Positions 1 through 5,702 of a stretch of DNA of 5,702 nucleotides are shown piece by piece. Made by a program: the position numbers and the translations under genes. Every line of letters begins with the position of its first letter. Positions within the stretch are counted from its first letter, which is position 1. This DNA is from Alphaproteobacteria bacterium (GTDB lineage: Bacteria; Pseudomonadota; Alphaproteobacteria; Puniceispirillales; Puniceispirillaceae): the NCBI GenBank assembly GCA_009936885.1, contig JAACDT010000126.1, positions 1-5,702 on the forward strand, given 5' to 3'. The notes below the pieces were generated by a model that saw only the letters and a list, made by a program, of their open reading frames with translations, was not told the origin of the DNA and did no database searches.

Positions 1-1
1 A

Positions 2-319
2 TTTTTAGATGTTCTATATGCCCCAAAAGACTGGTATAGCTGTCCGCCAAACAACATTATAATCTGCAGATGCGAAGAGGTCATAGCAGGCAAAATACGA
101 GAAGCTGTTAAGATAGGCTGTCTTGGCCCAAATCAGCTTAAAGCATATTCCAGATGCGGTATGGGAAACTGTCAGGGCCGATATTGCGGTAATATAGTTG
201 TTAATTTAATTTCTCAAATAGTAGGGCAAACACCACAGGAAACAGGTTATTTTCGTATCCGGCAACCTATTAAACCGGTTACGTTATCGGAAATTGCGAA
301 TTTTCAAGAATTACCTTGA
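2..319 (+). CDS. Opine oxidase/HcnB-like oxidoreductase A subunit, C-terminal [2Fe-2S] domain (5' end outside window)
   Basis: Only the last 105 codons are present; the frame is open from the left edge to TGA at 317-319. Seen: a CRCEE motif (cysteines at partial residues 22 and 24), then RCGMGNCQGRYC (about 50-61), then the ending RIRQPIKPVTLSEIA. Family knowledge: this CxC...CxxxxC arrangement is the BFD-like [2Fe-2S] binding domain at the C-terminus of FAD/NAD(P)-dependent A subunits of opine/octopine oxidase (OoxA), hydrogen cyanide synthase HcnB and D-hydroxyproline dehydrogenase. These subunits pass electrons from a DadA-like FAD amine oxidase subunit towards the respiratory chain. The iron-sulfur cysteines look intact and the stop is natural, so the gene appears whole at this end. 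The FAD-binding part and any partner subunits would lie upstream. The family is confident; the substrate (opine, D-amino acid, hydroxyproline or other) is not determinable here. Confidence 0.85.
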   Translation, partial: FLDVLYAPKDWYSCPPNNIIICRCEEVIAGKIREAVKIGCLGPNQLKAYSRCGMGNCQGRYCGNIVVNLISQIVGQTPQETGYFRIRQPIKPVTLSEIANFQELP

Positions 320-488
320 TTATGCGACACTTTTGCCAATGCCCTCATATTTTTATTATTTCAAATTTACTCCAATTGTCTATAGTTTGAATTATTACTC
401 TATCAAAAAAAACAAATCACTAAAATTGCTATTCTTTTAAAACTGTGTTTCTCTGAAATTAGTAATCGCACGAAATTAAAAATAATAA

Positions 489-502
489 TGTAAGCGCTTA
501 CA
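489..502. promoter_or_regulatory. Perfect 14-bp palindrome, probable LacI/GalR-family operator
   Basis: TGTAAGCGCTTACA is a perfect inverted repeat with a central CpG. It matches every position of the cre-type consensus TGWAARCGYTWNCA, the typical shape of a LacI-family site. It sits 24 bases before the Shine-Dalgarno of the solute-binding protein gene, in the long intergenic region that starts the transporter cluster. I infer that a LacI-type regulator controls the transporter and aminotransferase genes. No regulator gene is in the window, and no clear -35/-10 pair could be placed around the site, so whether it overlaps the promoter is unknown. Confidence 0.7.
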
Positions 503-526
503 AATAATTTTATTCTCACATATTAT

Positions 527-531
527 GGAGG
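527..531 (+). promoter_or_regulatory. Shine-Dalgarno site fixing the start of the binding-protein gene
   Basis: GGAGG lies 5 bases before the ATG at 537 and 11 bases before the ATG at 543. The upstream in-frame ATG at 525 overlaps this motif and has only AT-rich sequence ahead of it. The site therefore argues for translation starting at 537 (or possibly 543) rather than 525. Confidence 0.75.
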
Positions 532-536
532 TAAAG

Positions 537-1505
537 ATGGGAATGAGGAAAGTAATTTATGGTAGCATAATAGCTATATTAACAACTTTTGGCGTATCAC
601 AGGTTTCTGCTGATCAATTTGTATCGATAGGAACAGGTGGCGTAACCGGGGTTTATTATCCGACGGGAGGCGCTATATGTCGTCTTGTTAACAAAGACCG
701 CAAATCACACGGTATTCGTTGTTCTGCCGAATCCACAGGCGGCTCTGTTTATAATATTAATACGGTACGCGCAGGCGAGCTAGAATTTGGTGTTGCTCAA
801 TCTGATTGGCAGTATCATGCTTATCGCGGCACCTCAAAGTTTGAAGACAAAGGCGCGTTCACAGACCTAAGAGCTGTGTTCTCGGTTCATCCTGAGCCTT
901 TTACACTTATTGTTAGAAAAGATTCAGGTATTTCTTCGTTTGAGGGTTTAAAAGGCAAAAAAGTTAATGTTGGAAACCCTGGCTCTGGCCAAAGAGCAAC
1001 TATGGAAGTTGTTATGGAAGCGTTTGGCATGGAGATGAGCGATTTCTCACTTGCGGCTGAACTCAAGGGCTCTGAAATGGCACAAGCAATTTGCGATGGT
1101 AAAATTGAGGCAATGATTTATACCGTTGGTCACCCAGCCGCAGCAGTTACACAGGCAGCATCAAGTTGTGACGTTCAGCTTGTATCGGTTACAGGTGCTC
1201 CAATTGATAAGCTTATTGCAGATAATTCATTTTATCGTGTTGCCGGTATTCCGGGCGGCATGTATGCAGGTTCTCCGAATGATACAACCACATTTGGTGT
1301 AGGCGCTACTGTTATTACTTCTTCATCTGTCCCTGAGGAAGTCGTATATATCGTTGTCAAAGCAGTATTTGATAATTTTGCAGACTTTAAAAAGCTTCAC
1401 CCTGCCTTTGCGAATCTAAATGAAGAGCAAATGATATCTGACGGGCTATCAGCTCCTTTGCACCCTGGTGCTGTTAAATATTATAAAGAGCGTGGCTGGA
1501 TGTAG
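537..1505 (+). CDS. TAXI-family TRAP transporter solute-binding protein, periplasmic
   Basis: Extracytoplasmic receptor of a TRAP transporter: it binds a solute (often glutamate-like or a dicarboxylate in this family) in the periplasm and delivers it to the fused permease encoded next. With the start at 537 it is 322 aa, normal for the family. Seen: a signal peptide with a basic start (MGMRK), a hydrophobic core and a likely cleavage site VSA|DQF after residue 25. The mature N-terminus has the TAXI signature [15 protein letters not shown] (about 32-46), followed by [11 protein letters not shown] and AQSDW, and later by NPGSGQR and a GHPAAAV segment typical of the NMT1/TAXI fold. A further in-frame ATG lies upstream at 525 but has no ribosome-binding site. 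The gene is first in the cluster, downstream of a probable LacI-type operator, and is followed by a strong hairpin that may raise its expression relative to the permease. No damage seen. The ligand is not predictable by eye. Confidence 0.93.
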   Translation: MGMRKVIYGSIIAILTTFGVSQVSADQFVSIGTGGVTGVYYPTGGAICRLVNKDRKSHGIRCSAESTGGSVYNINTVRAGELEFGVAQSDWQYHAYRGTSKFEDKGAFTDLRAVFSVHPEPFTLIVRKDSGISSFEGLKGKKVNVGNPGSGQRATMEVVMEAFGMEMSDFSLAAELKGSEMAQAICDGKIEAMIYTVGHPAAAVTQAASSCDVQLVSVTGAPIDKLIADNSFYRVAGIPGGMYAGSPNDTTTFGVGATVITSSSVPEEVVYIVVKAVFDNFADFKKLHPAFANLNEEQMISDGLSAPLHPGAVKYYKERGWM

Positions 1506-1517
1506 TCATTATCCAAG

Positions 1518-1544
1518 AGAGTGCCGGCCTTGTGCCGGCACTTT
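1518..1544 (+). terminator. GC-rich hairpin between binding-protein and permease genes (attenuator or mRNA-stabilising stem)
   Basis: AGTGCCGGC (1520-1528) pairs perfectly with GCCGGCACT (1534-1542) around a 5-base loop CTTGT. One G-U and one A-U pair extend the stem to 11 pairs. The tail is TTTATTATA, a weak U-tract, so termination is probably partial. The stem starts 12 bases after the stop of the binding-protein gene, and the permease gene begins 35 bases after the stem. Known precedent: hairpins after solute-binding protein genes let the receptor mRNA accumulate above the permease mRNA, by partial termination or by blocking 3' exonucleases. The structure is clear; which role it plays is inference. 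Confidence 0.75.
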
Positions 1545-1579
1545 ATTATACAAGCTTAGCGATTGATTTTATAAAAAGA

Positions 1580-4210
1580 ATGATGATGAAAAATAGTTCA
1601 TTAAAGAGCGAAAAACTACCAGCTAATCTTAAGAAAGAAGCATCCACTGCAACTTGGATTTCTTTGATATGTATTCTATGGTCATTATTTCAGTTATGGA
1701 TTGCAGCAGATTTTCCATTTTATCTCAGTCAAATAACAGGATACAAATTAGTATTTAATGCACAAGAAGCACGGCAAATACATCTTGCTTTTGGGCTAGG
1801 ACTAGCACTTGCAGCCTATCCATCTGTTATTAAAATTAATCCTATATTAGACAGGTGGGCGTCTTTCGCCACTGCAATTTTGGCCGTTTTTACATGTTTT
1901 TATTTATTTTTATTCAAATTAGACATTGCAGATCGTGCAGGTCTCCCAAACCAATTTGATTTATTCTTCTCTATCGCAGGCATAATATGCGTGATGATAG
2001 CTGTTTATCGCGTGGTAGGCATTCCTCTCGTAATTGTGGCAGCGTGTTTTTTATTTTATGTTATGTTTGGACATTTAGAAATCTTTCCCGATTCCATGCG
2101 CTGGAAAGGAGCATCCATAAATAAAGCAACATGGCATTTCTGGATGCAGACTGAAGGCGTGTTCGGTGTTGCGTTAGGTGTTTCAGCGTCAATGATATTT
2201 CTATTTGTTCTGTTCGGGGCAATGTTAGAGCGCTCAGGCGCTGGTAATTATTTTATAAAATTATCGTTCGCATTACTAGGTCATTTGCGAGGCGGGCCTG
2301 CCAAAGCAGCTGTAATGGCAAGTGGCCTTTCTGGGATATACTCTGGCTCTTCTATAGCCAATGTGGTCACCACAGGAACATTTACAATTCCACTGATGAA
2401 AAAAACAGGCTTGAGTGCCGAAAAGGCAGGTGCGGTAGAAGTTGCATCATCAACAAATGGTCAGTTAACGCCCCCTGTTATGGGTGCTGCAGCCTTTCTG
2501 ATAGCGGAGTTTACAGGCGTTAGCTATTTTGAACTTGTTAAACACGCAGCTTTGCCTGCACTTGTATCTTATATCGCTTTGTTTTATCTGGTGCATATTG
2601 AGGTCACAAAACTCGGTTTAGAGGGTCTTAAGCGTACCCAACGCAGCAGAAGCTTATTGCACAGAATCACAGGTTTCTTGACAGGGTTTTTAGTGCTTGC
2701 AGTATTAGCAACAATATCAAAACTAGGTATTGACCAAGTTAGTCGTTCGCTTCCGTCATTAACGATGCCGTTTGTGATAATTCTTTTAAGCTCTATATAC
2801 CTATTTTTATTAAGAATTTCTGCAAAATCTCCAGATTTGTTAGTTGGGCTTTCACCAGAGGAGATGAAATCTCTCCCCTCTGTCTCATCAGTTGCAAATA
2901 CAGGATATCATTACGTTTTACCTATAGTTGTGTTGCTGTGGTGTGTTTTGATAAATCGCCTTTCTCCTGGACTATCTGCTTATTGGGCATGTGTTGTAAT
3001 GGTCATAATATTGTTAACCCAGCACCCATTGAAAGCATATTTTAGGGGAGAAAAATTTACCAAAGAAAAATTATTTGAAGGCTTAATCGACCTGAAAATT
3101 GGCCTAGAAAATGGTGCAAGAAACATGATTAGTATATCTGTTGCAACTGGGATAGCCGGCATAATTATAGGTACCGTATCACTTACAGGAATGCATCAGT
3201 TTATCGGAGAATTTGTGGAGGTTGTCTCAGGAGGTAACTTGGTGGTGATGCTGGTTCTAGTTGCAGTTATGTGCTTGATTTTGGGAATGGGGCTGCCAAC
3301 TACAGCAAACTATATTGTTGTGTCCTCGCTAATGGCGCCCGTAATTGTAATGGTTGGTGCCCAGAACGGGTTGATTGTTCCTTTGGTAGCTGTACATCTA
3401 TTTGTGTTTTACTTTGGGATACTTGCTGATGATACACCGCCAGTAGGTTTAGCCGCCTATGCAGCCGCCGCAATTTCTAAAGGAGACCCGATAAGGACGG
3501 GCATACAAGGTTTTAGTTATGACATTCGAACGGCAATTCTGCCATTTATGTTTATATTCAATACATCAATTCTTTTGATAGATGTTGGTTTTGTTGAGGG
3601 AGTCGTTGTTTTTGTTACAATGACTATTGGCATGATGGCATTTTGTTCTGCAACACAGCGCTTTATTTTTACTAAAACAAAGCTATGGGAAATGTTGGCA
3701 CTTCTTTTTGTAGCATTTACTTTTTTTAGACCTGATTTCTGGCTTGATAGGATTTCACCTGCTTACCTAGAACTTGATGGAACACAAGTAGAAGCCCTTC
3801 TAGAGAATGAGTTGTTTGATGCGCCATCAAACTTAACAAACTTAAGAGTCAGGATAAGTGGCCCAGATTTTGACGATGAGAACAAGATTATTACAAGAAA
3901 TAGTATTCTTGAGCTTCCGTTGGAAGGAGATGCTATTTCCCGTCTTAATGAAGCTGGCTTGGGTGTTGTAGAGGATAATTCAAAGATTTTGGTAGAAGAG
4001 CCATTTCCAGGAACCCCTTTATTTCAAGAAGTACAAGGATTTGATTTTTACGCAGATAGACCTGTTATGCTTGATGCACTTTTCATTGAAACTACAAACA
4101 GACCGGCCAGAGAGATTTTTTACCTACCAGCGATAATTTTGCTTATGATTATTCTATTACTTAATAGAAAGCGGTATCTTTCGGAAAAAAGCAAAAGGTC
4201 TGTATCGTGA
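1580..4210 (+). CDS. Fused TRAP transporter permease (DctQM-type, TAXI partner) with DUF3394-like C-terminal domain
   Basis: Membrane component that imports the solute captured by the adjacent binding protein; TRAP permeases are usually Na+-coupled. From ATG 1580 it is 876 aa, at the long end for fused TRAP permeases. Seen: an N-terminal group of hydrophobic helices (about residues 27-170) corresponding to the small DctQ-like part, then a DctM-like core. Core motifs are SGIYSGSSIANVVTTGTF (250-267), SSTNGQLTPPVMGAAAF (290-306), GMGLPTTANYIV (569-580) and ILADDTPPVGLAAYAAAAI (614-632). After the core come two or three helices with FFRPDFWLDRISPAY (715-729), a soluble stretch of about 115 residues, NRPAREIFYLPA and a final helix (about 847-862), as in the DUF3394 extension. 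The frame opens further upstream to a GTG at 1532, but that codon lies inside the hairpin loop. The ATG triplet at 1580-1588 is the sensible start, although its ribosome-binding site is weak (AAAAAGA). The gene overlaps the aminotransferase gene by 4 bases. Confidence 0.92.
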   Translation: MMMKNSSLKSEKLPANLKKEASTATWISLICILWSLFQLWIAADFPFYLSQITGYKLVFNAQEARQIHLAFGLGLALAAYPSVIKINPILDRWASFATAILAVFTCFYLFLFKLDIADRAGLPNQFDLFFSIAGIICVMIAVYRVVGIPLVIVAACFLFYVMFGHLEIFPDSMRWKGASINKATWHFWMQTEGVFGVALGVSASMIFLFVLFGAMLERSGAGNYFIKLSFALLGHLRGGPAKAAVMASGLSGIYSGSSIANVVTTGTFTIPLMKKTGLSAEKAGAVEVASSTNGQLTPPVMGAAAFLIAEFTGVSYFELVKHAALPALVSYIALFYLVHIEVTKLGLEGLKRTQRSRSLLHRITGFLTGFLVLAVLATISKLGIDQVSRSLPSLTMPFVIILLSSIYLFLLRISAKSPDLLVGLSPEEMKSLPSVSSVANTGYHYVLPIVVLLWCVLINRLSPGLSAYWACVVMVIILLTQHPLKAYFRGEKFTKEKLFEGLIDLKIGLENGARNMISISVATGIAGIIIGTVSLTGMHQFIGEFVEVVSGGNLVVMLVLVAVMCLILGMGLPTTANYIVVSSLMAPVIVMVGAQNGLIVPLVAVHLFVFYFGILADDTPPVGLAAYAAAAISKGDPIRTGIQGFSYDIRTAILPFMFIFNTSILLIDVGFVEGVVVFVTMTIGMMAFCSATQRFIFTKTKLWEMLALLFVAFTFFRPDFWLDRISPAYLELDGTQVEALLENELFDAPSNLTNLRVRISGPDFDDENKIITRNSILELPLEGDAISRLNEAGLGVVEDNSKILVEEPFPGTPLFQEVQGFDFYADRPVMLDALFIETTNRPAREIFYLPAIILLMIILLLNRKRYLSEKSKRSVS

Positions 4211-5541
4211 AGAGTGATTATGTATTTCAAAGGAATAGTAGAGCAGACTTACCGTTAGCTTTATCGGGTGATGGATGTTATTTATATGATGATAAAGGCA
4301 AAGCTTATTTAGATGGGTCTGGCGGTGCGGCGGTATCTTGCCTTGGTCATTCGGACGAGCATGTTAAAAAAGCTATAACAGAACAAGTGCAGCAGATGGC
4401 TTATGCGCACACCTCTTTTTTCACCAGTAATCAAGCTGAAAAACTGGCATCCAGATTAGCTCATGCCGCTCCTTACGACATAAGCCGGGTCTATCTTGTG
4501 TCTAGTGGCTCTGAGGCTGTTGAGGCTGCTTTAAAATTAGCGAGGCAATATTTTGTTGAAACAGGGCAGCCAAACCGTCGTCATATTATAGCAAGAAGAC
4601 AAAGTTATCATGGCAATACGCTAGGCGCCTTGGCCGCTGGTGGCAATCAATGGCGTCGTCGTCAGTTTGAACCTTTACTCATTGAAACAACCCTAATATC
4701 TCCTTGTTATGTCTATCGCGATAAGCGCATTGATGAGAGCGAAGAAGCCTATGGGGTAAGAATCGCAAATGAGCTCGAAACTGAAATAATTCGGCTTGGT
4801 AGGGAAAATGTCATGGCATTTATAGCAGAACCAGTGGTTGGAGCAACAGCTGGTGCGCTCTGCCCTGTCGAGGGATATTTAAATAGAATTAGAGAAATTT
4901 GTGATACATATGGGGTTCTGCTTATTTTTGACGAGGTGATGTGTGGCATGGGTAGAACAGGCGCTTTGTTCGCCTGCAATATAGATAATGTTGTGCCAGA
5001 TATTCTAACTATTGCAAAAGGATTGGGCGCTGGGTATCAGCCCATTGGCGCTATGCTATGCAGGGAATATATTCACGAAGCGATTGAGAATGGGACCGGC
5101 TTTTTCCAGCACGGTCATACCTATCTAGGCCATCCGATAGCGGCGGCTGCAGCAAATGCAGTCTTGGATAGGTTGGTGAATGATAAGCTAGTTGAAAGCG
5201 TTTCTAAAAAAGGACAATACTTAAAAAACAAATTAAATGAGTGTTTTCATGACCATCCAAATATTGGTGATATTCGCGGCAGGGGGTTGTTTATTGGAAT
5301 TGAGATAGTTCAAGACAAACAGAGTAAAAATGCATTTGATCCATCCCTGAACATAGCTGGAATGATAAAAAAACATGCATTTTCTGAGGGATTGATTTGT
5401 TATCCTGCGCAAGGAACCATTGATGGCAGAGCAGGAGACCACATTTTGCTTGCACCTGCTTTTATTATTTCTGACGCTGAAATAGAAATGCTGGTCGAAA
5501 AATTAGACACGACCATTCAGCAGACTTTACAAGTAAAATAG
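4207..5541 (+). CDS. Class III PLP-dependent aminotransferase (omega-/aspartate aminotransferase family)
   Basis: Cytoplasmic transaminase of 444 aa, usual length for the family, moving an amino group between an amine or amino acid and a keto acid. Seen in order: an N-terminal substrate-loop segment ending LDGSGGAAVSCLGH (35-48), cofactor-phosphate motif SSGSEA (99-104), SYHGNT (133-138) whose Tyr would stack on PLP, AEPVVGATAG (207-216), FDEVMCGMGRTG (241-252) with Asp242 for the pyridine nitrogen, Lys271 in AKGLGAGYQPIGA for the Schiff base, QHGHTYLGHP (301-310) and a C-terminal GDHILLAPAFII (410-421). All key residues are present, so it should be active. The start is GTG; its TG also belongs to the permease stop TGA (overlap GTGA), with AAGG 8 bases upstream, and the next Met is residue 64. 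The overlap implies translational coupling, so its substrate is probably the imported solute or a product of it. Exact specificity cannot be told by eye. Confidence 0.93.
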   Translation: MKSDYVFQRNSRADLPLALSGDGCYLYDDKGKAYLDGSGGAAVSCLGHSDEHVKKAITEQVQQMAYAHTSFFTSNQAEKLASRLAHAAPYDISRVYLVSSGSEAVEAALKLARQYFVETGQPNRRHIIARRQSYHGNTLGALAAGGNQWRRRQFEPLLIETTLISPCYVYRDKRIDESEEAYGVRIANELETEIIRLGRENVMAFIAEPVVGATAGALCPVEGYLNRIREICDTYGVLLIFDEVMCGMGRTGALFACNIDNVVPDILTIAKGLGAGYQPIGAMLCREYIHEAIENGTGFFQHGHTYLGHPIAAAAANAVLDRLVNDKLVESVSKKGQYLKNKLNECFHDHPNIGDIRGRGLFIGIEIVQDKQSKNAFDPSLNIAGMIKKHAFSEGLICYPAQGTIDGRAGDHILLAPAFIISDAEIEMLVEKLDTTIQQTLQVK

Positions 5542-5702
5542 ATAACATGTAAAATTTTACCCGTTTTATTAGCATTATAAACACTCAACTATAATACTTC
5601 TTTTTACCCACCCTCCTTTAAATATATGAGAGTTAGAAAGGCTATATTGTTTGCCTAAATTAATAAGTGATATTTATCTCGTATCTACTGCTCTATTTAA
5701 AG

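Noticed and set aside
376..404. Possible sigma-70 promoter TTGTCT with a TCTATC-like -10 at 17-base spacing.
   Set aside because: The -10 match is poor, it is far from the gene, and many equally weak pairs exist in such AT-rich DNA.
1532..1579. GTG at 1532 as the start of the permease gene.
   Set aside because: It lies in the loop of a strong hairpin with no ribosome-binding site, and the added residues look like translated non-coding sequence. The ATG cluster at 1580-1588 fits better.
2980..3162. Minus-strand open frame of 60 codons inside the permease gene.
   Set aside because: It lies opposite a well-conserved coding region, has no ribosome-binding site I can recognise and resembles no family; it is a shadow of the permease frame. 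The same holds for the minus-strand frames at 4749-4979 and 5233-5442 opposite the aminotransferase.
5533..5560. Possible terminator after the aminotransferase gene: GTAAAAT pairing with ATTTTAC, and the 12-bp palindrome GTAAAATTTTAC at 5549-5560.
   Set aside because: The stems are almost all A-T, the loop of the first is long, the second has no loop, and no clean U-tract follows. It is likely a chance outcome of AT-rich sequence.
5542..5702. A purine-rich AGGAGGGTGGG stretch on the minus strand near 5610-5620, looking like a strong ribosome-binding site, and an ATG on the plus strand near 5625.
   Set aside because: The frames they could start close within about ten codons, so no gene is supported.

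Overview
The window is an AT-rich stretch of bacterial chromosome, and everything recognisable in it is on the + strand. The gene families (a TAXI-type TRAP transporter with a fused permease, an opine-oxidase-like [2Fe-2S] protein and a class III aminotransferase) suggest a Gram-negative proteobacterium. A low-GC, possibly marine alphaproteobacterium is my best guess, but this rests on gene content and base composition only, with no phylogenetic marker.

Layout. Positions 2-319 hold the 3' end of an oxidoreductase gene carrying a BFD-like [2Fe-2S] domain, as in the A subunits of opine oxidase, HcnB and D-hydroxyproline dehydrogenase. Positions 320-524 are a very AT-rich intergenic region. Its one clear element is a perfect 14-bp palindrome, TGTAAGCGCTTACA, which looks like a LacI-family operator. 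I see no convincing terminator or sigma-70 promoter there. Positions 537-1505 encode a secreted TAXI-family solute-binding protein. A strong GC-rich hairpin follows at 1518-1544. Positions 1580-4210 encode a fused TRAP permease (DctQ-like plus DctM-like) with a C-terminal extension resembling DUF3394. Positions 4207-5541 encode a class III PLP-dependent aminotransferase that overlaps the permease gene by 4 bp. The last 161 bases (5542-5702) are AT-rich, and I see no gene or convincing terminator in them.

How the genes fit together. The binding protein captures a small organic acid or amino-acid-like solute in the periplasm, and the fused permease imports it, probably driven by Na+. The aminotransferase, translationally coupled to the permease, probably acts on the solute or on a product of it. 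The upstream oxidoreductase would belong to a membrane-linked amino-acid or opine dehydrogenase complex. Together this reads as an uptake-and-catabolism locus for an amine or amino-acid compound, plausibly induced through a LacI-type repressor. The substrate cannot be told from sequence alone.

I see no mobile element, CRISPR array, RNA gene or evidently new biological system. The most interesting points are the operator, the hairpin between the binding-protein and permease genes, two start-codon corrections, and the permease's C-terminal domain.
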